DNA of 64,000 nt from NCBI GenBank assembly GCA_016713105.1, contig JADJPS010000003.1, positions 62,001 to 126,000 of the forward strand, in the 5' to 3' direction. The position numbers were made by a program, and so were the translations under genes. Source of the DNA: Devosia sp. Its GTDB lineage: Bacteria; Pseudomonadota; Alphaproteobacteria; Rhizobiales; Devosiaceae. Shown here piece after piece: positions 1 to 10,337 of this stretch (position 1 is its first letter; each line of letters opens with the position of its first letter). The notes below the pieces were generated by a model. That model ran no database searches and was not told the origin of the DNA. It saw nothing but the letters and a program-made list of their open reading frames with translations.

Positions 1-1062
1 ATCAAGGCCGGCGATCGCCGCGGGAACCGCCGAAACCGCGGCGATGGCACGCGGCAGGTCCCCGCTGACCTCGGCCAGCAGAAACGCCGCTTGCAGCAGA
101 CTGGCCGGCACGTAGTCGGATGTCAGGACATCCAGCAGGCCGGCCTCGGCCAGCTCGAGCGCACCGACATTGCCGGAGTGCGAGCCGCCGAGCACCACGT
201 TCGGCGACCCCATCACCACGTGCTGGCCGAGTTCGCGCGCCCGGGAGGCGGCAGCAAGCGTGGTGGGAAACTCGGAGATGCTGATACCGTCGGCGGCGGC
301 CTGCTCGACGTCGGCCCGGCTGGTGTCGTCGTGGCTTGCGAGGCGGATGTCGCGATCGCGCGCCGCCGCAACAATGTAGCTCCGTGCCTCGGGAACCAGC
401 CGCGCCTGATGCGTCCGACGCTCGGCGAGGTAGATGGCAAACTCGGAGTCGGTCCAAACCTGATTGTTCTTCTTGCGGCGGAAGGCCCGGTAGAGCTCGA
501 TATCGTGCCACTGCCGCTGGCCGGGCGTATGGTCCATCAGCGAGAGCAGCCGGAGATTGGGATTGTCGACGTGCGCGCGGATGACCGGCAGCAGGCCCGG
601 ATCGGAGAGCTCGCAGCGAAAGTGGAAATAATGCCCGGCCTTCAGGAGACCAGCGGCGCGTGCCGCGTCGATGCCGCCGATGGCGGCATTGAGCATGGCG
701 GTTCGCGCCCCTGCCGTGTCGTAGTCGCCAATGGAAAGCGAATCCAGCACCGTGGTGATGCCGCTGCCCAGCATCTGCCAGTCATGCGCCAACACTGCTG
801 CGATGGCCGAGGGCCAGCGCACACCCGGTCGTGGATGGAAATGGTGTTCGATATTGTCGGTGTGCAGGTCGACCAGCCCGGGGACCAGGTAGTCGCCCTC
901 GCAGTCGAGCTCGGCGGCACCCGGAGGCCGGATCGCCGCGATCTCGCCACCGGCAATGGCGACCTCGCCGGACACTACCTTGTCCGAAAGGACGATCCGT
1001 GCGTTGACCAGCCCGATTGCATCCCGGGCTGCGGCATCGTTCCGCACCAGCAGGGCGTCCAT
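1..1062 (-). CDS. phnM: Alpha-D-ribose 1-methylphosphonate 5-triphosphate diphosphatase (PhnM), C-terminus cut by window edge
   Basis: PhnM is the amidohydrolase of the carbon-phosphorus lyase pathway that removes pyrophosphate from ribose-1-methylphosphonate 5-triphosphate in the cytoplasm. The frame is open from the ATG at 1062 to base 1 (354 codons) and leaves the window without a stop. A GGAG six bases upstream supports the start. Residues 67-74 read HTDNIEHH, the metal-binding signature of this subgroup, followed by HPRPG; later come LMDHTPGQ and LASHDDT, also typical of PhnM. No other phn gene is visible on the right, so any operon lies to the left. A related amidohydrolase of another pathway is possible but less likely. 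Confidence 0.85.
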   Translation of the reverse strand, partial: MDALLVRNDAAARDAIGLVNARIVLSDKVVSGEVAIAGGEIAAIRPPGAAELDCEGDYLVPGLVDLHTDNIEHHFHPRPGVRWPSAIAAVLAHDWQMLGSGITTVLDSLSIGDYDTAGARTAMLNAAIGGIDAARAAGLLKAGHYFHFRCELSDPGLLPVIRAHVDNPNLRLLSLMDHTPGQRQWHDIELYRAFRRKKNNQVWTDSEFAIYLAERRTHQARLVPEARSYIVAAARDRDIRLASHDDTSRADVEQAAADGISISEFPTTLAAASRARELGQHVVMGSPNVVLGGSHSGNVGALELAEAGLLDVLTSDYVPASLLQAAFLLAEVSGDLPRAIAAVSAVPAAIAGLD

Positions 1063-1136
1063 CTCGACTCCAGGTGTTCGTGTCCGGCCACGCTGGATAG
1101 TGGCGAGGCATGACGGATTTGCGACGCCTGCCCCGA

Positions 1137-1162
1137 GACGAAAGCGGCGCCCGAAGGCGCCG
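1137..1162 (-). terminator. Terminator hairpin downstream of lon
   Basis: Arms CGGCGCC and GGCGCCG form a perfect 7-bp stem closed by a TTCG tetraloop (read on the minus strand). A short CTTTCGTC tail follows. It lies about 27 bases past the lon stop and before phnM. The T-run is weak, so termination may be partial. Confidence 0.6.
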
Positions 1163-1188
1163 TTTCCCATGTCTTGCCTCAGCTGGCG

Positions 1189-3630
<2,442 letters not shown>

Positions 3631-3732
3631 AACTGGTCCTTTCCTGGGTGCGCCGCGGGGAGGGAGGGTTCCGCGCGCACCTCTGTGGCAATCCGGCTGG
3701 CCCCCATGCGGGCGGCGAGCATGATTCCCCGA

Positions 3733-3763
3733 ATTAAATAGGCTCTCGGGGGTAAAGGGCAAG
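3733..3763 (-). promoter_or_regulatory. Candidate heat-shock (sigma32) promoter of lon
   Basis: On the minus strand CTTG (3760-3763) is followed after 17 bases by CCTATTTAAT (3733-3742). This fits the alphaproteobacterial heat-shock consensus CTTG-N17/18-CYTATnTnnG at all but the last position. It is about 100 bases upstream of the lon ATG. Lon is a heat-shock gene in many bacteria, so the assignment is coherent but untested. Confidence 0.6.
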
Positions 3764-3823
3764 CCAACCTGCCCGTTTTGGCAGTTATCCGCCCCCGGCA
3801 ACCCGAGATGTGGTCCGGCGGCA

Positions 3824-4957
3824 TCAACTGTCCCGGGGTACCGGACCTACGTAGCACGCCCGGGGCCGGATCAGCACGCGTGACACCGCCTGTTCCATAG
3901 CATGCGCGAGCCAACCTGTGGCCCGCCCCAGTGCGAATACCGTGAACGGGGCGTAGCGCGGCAGGTTGAATGCGGCGCACAGCGCGGCCAGCGCAAAGTC
4001 GATGTTCGGGAACTCGGCGGTCAGTTCCCCTGCGGCCTCCGACAGCCGCCGGTAGCCGGCCGGCAGCTCGAAGCTCGCCGCGAGCGCCCTGGCCCGGGCA
4101 TCACCCCGAGGATAGAGCCGATGGCCGAACCCGGGGACTCCCCGTCCCTCGCCCAGCCACTCCCGCAGCGCTGCCGCCGGATCAGACGACCCTCCGATGT
4201 CGTCGGCCAGCACCGCGACCGCCGCGGACCTCTCGCCGTGCCGCGGGCCACCCAGGGCAGCGAGCCCCGCGAGGGTCCCCGCCGCCAGCGACGCCCCGGT
4301 CGATACCGCGACGCGCACCGCGAAAGTCGAGGCGTTCAGTTCGTGGTCGGCGAGAAGCACCAGCGCGCGCCGCAGGGGGTCCGCCGCCTCCGGGCGGCCC
4401 AGACGCGCGGCGAGGCGCAGGTGCAACGGTCCGTCGCCATCCCCCAAGAGGGCCCCTGCGAGGCAACCGAGCACCGCGCCGGCATCACGTCGCAGTTCCT
4501 CGGACGACAGGTCGGCGCTTGGCCTGTCCGATGCGGCCCGCCGTGCGAGGGCGACCAGCGCCGCCGCCTTCGCCTCGATACCGACCGGCGCCGGGGCACC
4601 CCCGACCACCAGGCAGGGGCCGTCCCACAGAAGGTCGGCCGCCGCTTCGAGGGGCATCGTCTCGGCAAGCAGCGCCGCATCGCGACCGCGGTAGATCAGC
4701 CGGTCGTGGCGGATGGTCGAGATCGCCGAGGACAGCACCGGATCGCCCCACGCGATGGCACTGGCGGCAATCTCGGTGGCACTGCGGCGTCCGCGTGCAC
4801 GCTCTGCCAGCCGCTCGACATCCTCGGCGCTGTAGAGGCTGCGCCGGCTGTCGGATGGGTCCGGTCGCGCCCGGATGCGGCCGCGACTGACGCTGGCATA
4901 GAGCGATTGCGGCTTGCTCTTCAGCCGCTCCAGGGCTTTGTGGGCCGTCAGCCACAT
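3824..4957 (-). CDS. Citrate synthase family protein with N-terminal helix-turn-helix domain
   Basis: The protein has 377 residues. Residues 1-60 form a MerR/excisionase-like DNA-binding module (LYASVSRGRIRA, then SLYSAEDVERLAERARGRR). The rest is a citrate-synthase fold with DHELNAST, RHGE, GFGHRLY near residue 278 and NIDF near 320, so the usual His, His and Asp positions seem filled. It may condense acetyl-CoA with oxaloacetate or another 2-oxoacid, or act mainly as a metabolite-responsive regulator; the sequence cannot decide. The ATG at 4957 has GAGG six bases upstream and begins at the HTH; an in-frame start at 5020 would run through the palindromic operator. It diverges from a second citrate-synthase paralogue at 5044. 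Confidence 0.82.
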   Translation of the reverse strand: MWLTAHKALERLKSKPQSLYASVSRGRIRARPDPSDSRRSLYSAEDVERLAERARGRRSATEIAASAIAWGDPVLSSAISTIRHDRLIYRGRDAALLAETMPLEAAADLLWDGPCLVVGGAPAPVGIEAKAAALVALARRAASDRPSADLSSEELRRDAGAVLGCLAGALLGDGDGPLHLRLAARLGRPEAADPLRRALVLLADHELNASTFAVRVAVSTGASLAAGTLAGLAALGGPRHGERSAAVAVLADDIGGSSDPAAALREWLGEGRGVPGFGHRLYPRGDARARALAASFELPAGYRRLSEAAGELTAEFPNIDFALAALCAAFNLPRYAPFTVFALGRATGWLAHAMEQAVSRVLIRPRACYVGPVPRDS

Positions 4958-4969
4958 GGCATCCTCACA

Positions 4970-5000
4970 TTGATCAATATGATCAAGATTGACGTCAATC
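4970..5000. promoter_or_regulatory. Tandem palindromic operator between divergent citrate-synthase-like genes
   Basis: Two abutting perfect palindromes fill the short divergent interval. TTGATCA-ATA-TGATCAA occupies 4970-4986 and GATTGAC-GTCAATC occupies 4987-5000. Each is a plausible dimeric DNA-binding site, and both lie within 50 bases of either start codon. The HTH-bearing neighbour is the obvious candidate ligand. Confidence 0.55.
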
Positions 5001-5043
5001 ATAACGCTCCTATCCTTCACCGGAAACAGCGAGGTGACCTAAA

Positions 5044-6120
5044 ATGTCCACTGGTCTTGCAGATGTCGTTGCCGCCGAGACGGTGTTGTCCGATGTGGAC
5101 GGGCTCGCCGGCCGCCTGGTGATCCGCGGCCTGCCGCTCGAGGCCCTGGCGGGCCTGCGCTACGAGGCAGTACTGCACCTGCTCTGGCAGGGATTCTTCG
5201 ACGACCTGCCGGAGATCGAGGAGTTCGGAGCCAGACTCGGTGAGGCGCGCGCCGCGGCGTTCGCCGACTGGCAGGTCCTGGCGGGTCTGTCGCCCTTCGA
5301 CGCGGTGCGCGCCGCGCTCGCCCGGCAGCCGGACGACACCGACCTGGCGAGTGCGTTGCGGCTCGCCGCGGCGCCCGCCGTATTCCTGCCTGCCGCACTC
5401 CGGGCAGAACGGGGCCTGCCGGCGATCGCACCGGATCCCGCGCTCGCTCACGCTGCCGACATCCTGAGGATGCTGACCGGCAGGCCGGCAGCCGGAGAGC
5501 AGGTCGATGCGCTCGACGCCTATCTCGTCACCGTGGCCGATCACGGCCTCAACGCCTCGACCTTTGCCGCGCGTGTCGTCGCCTCGACCCAGGCCGGGCT
5601 GATGTCGGCAGTCCTTGCGGCAATGGGAGCGCTGAAGGGTCCGCTGCATGGTGGGGCCCCGGGACCGGTACTCGACATGCTCGACGCCATCGGCACCGCG
5701 GACAACGCCGCACCGTGGATCGGCGCTAGCCTCGCCCGCGGCGAACGCCTGATGGGCTTTGGGCACCGAATCTACCGGGTTCGCGATCCGCGGGCCGAAG
5801 CGCTGCAGAGGGCGCTCCGGCTGCTGCGTTCATCCGGTAACGCAAGTATTACGCGTATGGATCTGGCGATGCAGGTGGAAACCGCAGCGCTCGAGGCCCT
5901 TCGGCAGCACCGGCCGGAGCGGCCGCTGGCGACCAATGTCGAGTTCTACACCGCGCTGCTGCTCGAGGCGCTGGGCTTTCCGCGAGAAGCGTTCACTGCC
6001 GTGTTCGCCATCGGCCGCACGGGTGGCTGGATCGCCCATGCCCGCGAGCAGGCGCTGACCGGCAAGCTGATCCGGCCAAGGTCGCTCTATGTCGGCCCGC
6101 AGCCGAGGCAAGCAGCCTAG
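5044..6120 (+). CDS. Citrate synthase / 2-methylcitrate synthase family protein, short form
   Basis: The 358-residue protein is shorter than housekeeping GltA. It carries DHGLNAST (His167), LHGG (His202), LMGFGHRIY (His241) and a C-terminal GRTGGWIAHAREQ segment, all hallmarks of the family. At the position of the catalytic aspartate of GltA (NVDF) it reads NVEF (Glu300). The ATG at 5044 is preceded by GAGGTGA at good spacing. It is divergent from the HTH-containing paralogue and is probably co-regulated through the intervening palindromes. The substrate is unknown; citrate, 2-methylcitrate or a related condensation are all possible. A true gltA is present elsewhere in the window, so this is not the main TCA enzyme. 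Confidence 0.82.
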   Translation: MSTGLADVVAAETVLSDVDGLAGRLVIRGLPLEALAGLRYEAVLHLLWQGFFDDLPEIEEFGARLGEARAAAFADWQVLAGLSPFDAVRAALARQPDDTDLASALRLAAAPAVFLPAALRAERGLPAIAPDPALAHAADILRMLTGRPAAGEQVDALDAYLVTVADHGLNASTFAARVVASTQAGLMSAVLAAMGALKGPLHGGAPGPVLDMLDAIGTADNAAPWIGASLARGERLMGFGHRIYRVRDPRAEALQRALRLLRSSGNASITRMDLAMQVETAALEALRQHRPERPLATNVEFYTALLLEALGFPREAFTAVFAIGRTGGWIAHAREQALTGKLIRPRSLYVGPQPRQAA

Positions 6121-6144
6121 CCCGACTCCCCTCGCCTAGGCTGC
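6112..6144. other. Inverted repeat spanning both stop codons of convergent genes
   Basis: GCAGCCTAG (6112-6120) and CTAGGCTGC (6136-6144) are perfect complements separated by 15 bases. Each arm contains the TAG stop of one gene. It may act as a bidirectional stem-loop terminator, but neither side has a T-run. Confidence 0.45.
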
Positions 6145-7191
6145 CGGCCTGGGCGGCAGGTGCTGGCCCGGCGTCGAGAGCGAGATCTGTACCTCTTCCT
6201 CGGTCATGTCCGCCGGCACATCGGCGAACAGCGGGGTGGAGAGGTAGCGCTCGCCGGTGTCGGGCAGCATGCACAGGATATTGGCTCCGGCCGGGGCGGT
6301 CTCGGCAACCTTGAGGGCCGCAGCGAAGGTGCCACCTGCGGTGATGCCGACAAAGATGCCTTCCTTCTGCGCCAGCGCCAGCGAGGCCTTCATCGCGTCG
6401 GGACCGGCGACGGTCAGCACCTCGTCGATCAGCTTCTCGCTTACCGCCGCACCAGTGATGCGCGGGATGAAGTCCGGACTCCAGCCCTGGAACGGATGCG
6501 GCTTCCAGGCCGCATGGCTGGCGGTCGCGGCGCCGTCGTCGCGGCGGGCCTGCGGCTCGCCCGAAGTGAGCATCGGCGCCCCCTCGGGCTCGGCAACCAC
6601 GATCCGGGTACCGGGTCGCTCCTTGCGCAGCACGCGCCCGACGCCGGTGAGCGTGCCGCCGGTGCCGAAGCCGGTTACCCAGTAATCGAGCGGCTCGTCG
6701 CTGAAGTCACGCAGGATCTCCTGCGCCGTGGTGCGAGAGTGCATCTCGGGGTTGGCTTCGTTCTCGAACTGCCGGGTCTGGAACCAGCCGTTCTTCAGCG
6801 CCAGTTCCTCGGCCTTCCTGACCATGCCGTTGGCGCGCTCGGCTGCCGGCGTCAGCACCACCTTGGCGCCGAGGAACCGCATCAGCTTGCGCCGCTCGAC
6901 CGAAAAGCTCTCGGCCATCGTCACGACGAGCGGATAGCCCTTGGCGGCACACACCATGGCGAGGCCGATGCCGGTATTGCCGCTCGTCGCCTCGACCACC
7001 GTCTGACCCGGCTGCAGCGCTCCCGACTTCTCGGCCGCCTCGATCACGCCCAGCGCCAGACGGTCCTTGACCGAGCCGAGCGGATTGAACGCCTCGATCT
7101 TGACGTAGAGGTTGACGTGCTGCGGCGCCAGCTTGTTGACCCGAACCACCGGCGTGTTGCCGATCGTGCCAAGTATATCCTTGTATTTCAT
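6136..7191 (-). CDS. cysK: Cysteine synthase A (O-acetylserine sulfhydrylase)
   Basis: A PLP-dependent enzyme that makes cysteine from O-acetylserine and sulfide in the cytoplasm. The protein has 351 residues. The PLP lysine lies in PLGSVKDRLA near residue 43, the substrate-binding loop is EATSGNTGIG, and the PLP-phosphate glycine loop is GFGTGGTLTG. The start MKYKDILGTIGNTP is the conserved N-terminus and gives the ATG at 7191; the open frame upstream lacks family similarity. A segment rich in R, D and A after SGEPQ is a small insertion relative to typical CysK. It faces the citrate-synthase paralogue convergently and ends 15 bases from it. Confidence 0.93.
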   Translation of the reverse strand: MKYKDILGTIGNTPVVRVNKLAPQHVNLYVKIEAFNPLGSVKDRLALGVIEAAEKSGALQPGQTVVEATSGNTGIGLAMVCAAKGYPLVVTMAESFSVERRKLMRFLGAKVVLTPAAERANGMVRKAEELALKNGWFQTRQFENEANPEMHSRTTAQEILRDFSDEPLDYWVTGFGTGGTLTGVGRVLRKERPGTRIVVAEPEGAPMLTSGEPQARRDDGAATASHAAWKPHPFQGWSPDFIPRITGAAVSEKLIDEVLTVAGPDAMKASLALAQKEGIFVGITAGGTFAAALKVAETAPAGANILCMLPDTGERYLSTPLFADVPADMTEEEVQISLSTPGQHLPPRPAA

Positions 7192-7339
7192 GTCCGTTTC
7201 CCTCGGGTCCAGCGCAATGCCGCAGGATACTCCCGGGCCGGGAGCAACCACAAGGCCGGGTGGGTTGCGGTTTTCCGCCCGAGATTCGAATTCCGTTCTC
7301 TGCAACGGGTCGCGATTGGATCGAAACCGCATCGCGCCG

Positions 7340-7648
7340 TCACAGGCCGGGTTCGCGCAGACCACCCCCGATGGTCATCGCCACCTCGACGACATCGTCG
7401 ACGGTGACCCCCAGCTCGTGCCGGACGGCCGCCTTGAGCGGCAGCAGATAGGTACCGTCCCGGGGGAACAGCGAGGTCGTGAAGCTGACGCCGTCGATCG
7501 TCGCGGTCACCGGGATGGCGCCCCAGCCATAGCTCGCCACCCGCTTCACCCGCGCGATCTCCGCGGCCGGCTGCGGCGGCAGGCGGGCATAGTGGAACGG
7601 CGCCGGTCCGCGCCAGTAGATGACGGGAGCGGAAAAACTGAGCATCAT
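7340..7648 (-). CDS. DUF1905 domain protein
   Basis: This protein of about 102 residues matches the small DUF1905 beta-barrel family by eye: FSAPVIYW near the start, then RVASYGWGAIPVTATIDG, SLFPRDGTYLLPLKAAVR and the closing LGVTVDDVVEVAMTI. Members often occur alone or fused to a YdeI-like domain; their function is not established. Two adjacent ATG codons (7648 and 7645) are possible starts; AAGGAG lies ten bases before the first. It is followed by cysK on the same strand after about 150 bases and may share a transcript with the MFS gene upstream. Confidence 0.75.
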   Translation of the reverse strand: MMLSFSAPVIYWRGPAPFHYARLPPQPAAEIARVKRVASYGWGAIPVTATIDGVSFTTSLFPRDGTYLLPLKAAVRHELGVTVDDVVEVAMTIGGGLREPGL

Positions 7649-7695
7649 CGGCGCCACTCTCCTTGACCGCCTCCGGCCCGCCAGGGGGGGCACGA

Positions 7696-8910
7696 CTACC
7701 CCGCCAGTGTATCCACCTTGCGCAGAGCCGGAAACAGTCGCGCCCAGGCGAGGACGATGGCAATCGTACCAACCCCGCCGAAGGCGACGGCGGCAACCGG
7801 TCCAACGAACGCGGCGAGGACGCCGGATTCGAACTCCCCCAGCTGGTTCGAAGTGCCGATGAACAGCGAGTTGACGGCATTGACGCGGCCGCGCATGTGA
7901 TCGGGAGTGAGCAGTTGCACCAGCGAGGAGCGGATCACGACGCTCACGGTATCCGACGCGCCGAGCACCACCAGCATGGCCACCGACAGCGCCACGCTGG
8001 TCGAGAAGGCAAAGACGATCGTGGCCGCTCCGAACACCGCCACCGCCCGCAGCATGGTCATGCCGACATGGTGGCGCAGCGGAAAGCGCGTCAGGTAGAG
8101 CGACATCGCCACCGCCCCGATGGCCGGCGAGGTCCTGAGCACGCCGAGCGCGAAGGGCCCGGCCTCGAGGATGTCGCGGGCATAGACCGGCAGCAATGCG
8201 GTGGCACCGCCGAGCAGCACCGCGAACAGGTCAAGCGACAGCGTCCCCAGCATCACCGGCTTGCTCCAGATGAAGCGGACACCGGCAAACAACGACTCGA
8301 GCGTCATCGGGGTGCGCGCCGGCAGCGCCGCCGGAGGCGGGATGGAGACGGCGCTGTAGCCGGCAACGAGGAAGAAGGGGCCCGAGTCGAGGAACGGGGT
8401 CACCGGTCCGAGTCCATAGAGCAGCCCGTCCAGCGCCCGACCGATGAGCAGCGCGGGCTGCATCACCGAGGTCGACGTAGCGATTGCAGTCTGCAGCTGC
8501 TCCGCCGGCACGATCCCCGGCAGCAGCGCCGCCATGGTCGGCCGCTCGAACGCCACTGCCGCCCCCAGCACCACGACCGCGAGGAATATCCCCCAGGTCG
8601 GCAGCCAGCCCTGCCACAGGCCGAGCGCCAGCACGACCACGACGGCCGTCTCGACCCACTGGCAGATGAGTGCGATCCGGCGCCGATCGAACTGGTCGGC
8701 GACGTGCCCGACGAGAAAGGTCAGAACCAGCATGGGCATGAACTGCGCCAGCCCCACCAGCCCTAGGTCGAACGGGTTGCGGGTACGGTCATAGACCAGC
8801 CAGCCGATCGCCACAGACGCTCCCTGAAAGGCCATGGAGGATAGCGCCCGCGACGCCAGGAAGTGCCGGAAGGCGGGGAGTCGGAGGACCGAGGAGGTGT
8901 CGGAAGTCAT
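7696..8910 (-). CDS. MFS transporter, EntS-like
   Basis: The protein has about 404 residues and roughly 12 hydrophobic segments, as expected for an inner-membrane major facilitator. The loop after the second or third segment reads GHVADQFDRRRI, a variant of the MFS motif A, and TPDHMRGRVNAV is typical of the enterobactin-exporter-like (EntS/MFS_3) branch. Export of a siderophore or drug is therefore likely, but the substrate cannot be read from sequence. The start MTSDTSSVLRLPAFR at 8910 was chosen because MFS_3 proteins begin just before this amphipathic stretch; the Shine-Dalgarno signal is weak, and a GTG at 8994 would overlap the next gene. Confidence 0.85.
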   Translation of the reverse strand: MTSDTSSVLRLPAFRHFLASRALSSMAFQGASVAIGWLVYDRTRNPFDLGLVGLAQFMPMLVLTFLVGHVADQFDRRRIALICQWVETAVVVVLALGLWQGWLPTWGIFLAVVVLGAAVAFERPTMAALLPGIVPAEQLQTAIATSTSVMQPALLIGRALDGLLYGLGPVTPFLDSGPFFLVAGYSAVSIPPPAALPARTPMTLESLFAGVRFIWSKPVMLGTLSLDLFAVLLGGATALLPVYARDILEAGPFALGVLRTSPAIGAVAMSLYLTRFPLRHHVGMTMLRAVAVFGAATIVFAFSTSVALSVAMLVVLGASDTVSVVIRSSLVQLLTPDHMRGRVNAVNSLFIGTSNQLGEFESGVLAAFVGPVAAVAFGGVGTIAIVLAWARLFPALRKVDTLAG

Positions 8911-8969
8911 TGATTGATCACAGGAGGGGCTGTCACAAAGCCACAGTTCGGGCTTCCGCTCAATACCGG

Positions 8970-10079
8970 TCAGGCGAGCGGTCCGGTCTGCCACAGCCTG
9001 ATGCGCAGGCCGCCATGAAGGATCGGCTGCCCCGGCGGACGCCAGGGCAGCCCGGTGGCCTGCGCGAGAGCGGCGTCGGTGGTCACAAGACCGACGCGCC
9101 AGCCGGCGAAGCCCTCACGCAGCCTCTCGCCCAACATGCGGTAGAGCCCGCTCAGTTCACGCTTGTCGCCGAGCCGGGTCCCGTAGGGCGGATTGACAAT
9201 GACGAGGCCCGGCGGTCCCGCCGGGGCGACCAGGTCGGCAACATCCAGCACCTCGAAGCCGGTGCAGGCGGAGACCCCTGCCCGCCCCGCATTCTCGCGC
9301 GCCATGCCGATGGCGCCGGCATCGCGGTCGGACCCGAGAAAGCGCCAGGGCGGCAGGCCGGCGGGCGGTGCCGATTGCAGTTCCACCCAGGCACTCCGGT
9401 CGAAGCCGGCCAGTTGCTCAAAGGCGAAGTGGCGGGACCGGCCGGGCGCGAGACCCATGGCAATCTCGGCCGCCTCGATGACGAACGTGCCCGAGCCACA
9501 CATCGGATCAAGCACCGGCTCGGTGCCGGCATAGCCGCAGGTGCGCAGCAGCGCTGCCGCCATGGTTTCCCGCATCGGCGCCCGGTTGACCGCCTCCTTG
9601 TGGCCGCGCTTGTGCAGCGGTTCGCCAGTGGTGTCGATGCTGATGGTGGCGTAGTCGTCGTCGAGGCGCAGCATGACGCGGACTGCTGCCTCGGATGAGA
9701 CCGGTGCCCCCAGTTCCTCGCCGATGGCCGTGGCGAGCCGCTGTGCAGCGGCGCCGGCGTGATAGATCTTCGACTTGTGGCAGGCCGCCTCCACCGCCAG
9801 CGGCACTTCGGGGCGCAGGTAGTCTGCCCACGGCACCTTGCGGCACCGCTTGTCGAGCTGGGCCAGGTGCATGGCGCGGAACCCGGCGATGCGGGCCAGA
9901 ACGCGCGTGGCGCAGCGCAGTTCGAGATTGGCCCGCCAGACCTCCCGCCAGCCGCCGGGGAGCGCAACTCCGCCTGGCACCAGCCGGGCACCGACAAACC
10001 CTCGTTCCTGGGCTTCGACGAGCAGCGCCGGCTCCAGTCCCGGCGCGGCAACGAGAAAGATTTCGAAGCTCTCGACCAA
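8970..10079 (-). CDS. THUMP-domain class I rRNA (guanine-N2) methyltransferase, RlmL-like
   Basis: The protein of about 369 residues has a THUMP RNA-binding region in its first 160 residues and a Rossmann SAM-binding domain after it. DPMCGSGTFVIEAA is SAM motif I and NPPYGTRLG is the catalytic NPPY motif of N2-guanine methyltransferases. This matches the COG0116 family that modifies 23S rRNA, related to the N-terminal half of E. coli RlmL. A TTG at 10079 is proposed because the conserved N-terminus (FEIFLVAAPGLE) follows within five codons and a G-rich tract precedes it. Longer open extension to 10265 is Arg/Cys-rich and looks non-coding. The start is uncertain. Confidence 0.83.
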   Translation of the reverse strand: MVESFEIFLVAAPGLEPALLVEAQERGFVGARLVPGGVALPGGWREVWRANLELRCATRVLARIAGFRAMHLAQLDKRCRKVPWADYLRPEVPLAVEAACHKSKIYHAGAAAQRLATAIGEELGAPVSSEAAVRVMLRLDDDYATISIDTTGEPLHKRGHKEAVNRAPMRETMAAALLRTCGYAGTEPVLDPMCGSGTFVIEAAEIAMGLAPGRSRHFAFEQLAGFDRSAWVELQSAPPAGLPPWRFLGSDRDAGAIGMARENAGRAGVSACTGFEVLDVADLVAPAGPPGLVIVNPPYGTRLGDKRELSGLYRMLGERLREGFAGWRVGLVTTDAALAQATGLPWRPPGQPILHGGLRIRLWQTGPLA

Positions 10080-10268
10080 TGCTCTGCCCCCCGCCGGTGG
10101 CGGCGTGGTGCCATTAGCCCCGGCGACGGTCGGAATGCAATGTCGACCCGCCAGCTCGCACCGCCTGCAGCCGTGCGCACTGCGTGCCGCCGTCACGCAC
10201 ACGTGAAGAGCCGTACAATGTCGGGAAGTCCGTCGACACCGGCACCACCGGTGAGGCCGGCACATCTT

Positions 10269-10283
10269 GTTCTCTTTTTGTTC
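10269..10283. promoter_or_regulatory. LexA (SOS) box upstream of VOC gene
   Basis: GTTC-TCTTTTT-GTTC is a perfect alphaproteobacterial LexA direct repeat (GTTC-N7-GTTC). It differs by one base from the box before the 32-codon gene at 49.4 kb. It lies 55 bases upstream of the VOC ATG. No convincing -35/-10 pair was found around it, so the regulated gene is inferred. Confidence 0.6.
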
Positions 10284-10337
10284 TTTTCCTGGACGGGTTT
10301 TCTCAGCTATGGTGGGCCGTCATTCTGGAGGAAAGCC

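Noticed and set aside
7265..7295. TTCGAAT motif resembling a tRNA T-loop.
   Set aside because: The flanking bases do not form a T-stem and no acceptor or anticodon arms are present. The same holds for the GTTCGAATCC-like motif near 7825, which lies inside the MFS gene.
10080..10265. Longer N-terminus for the RlmL-like methyltransferase, which would start next to the LexA box.
   Set aside because: The extension is Arg/Cys/His-rich without family similarity, and no Shine-Dalgarno precedes the ATG at 10265.
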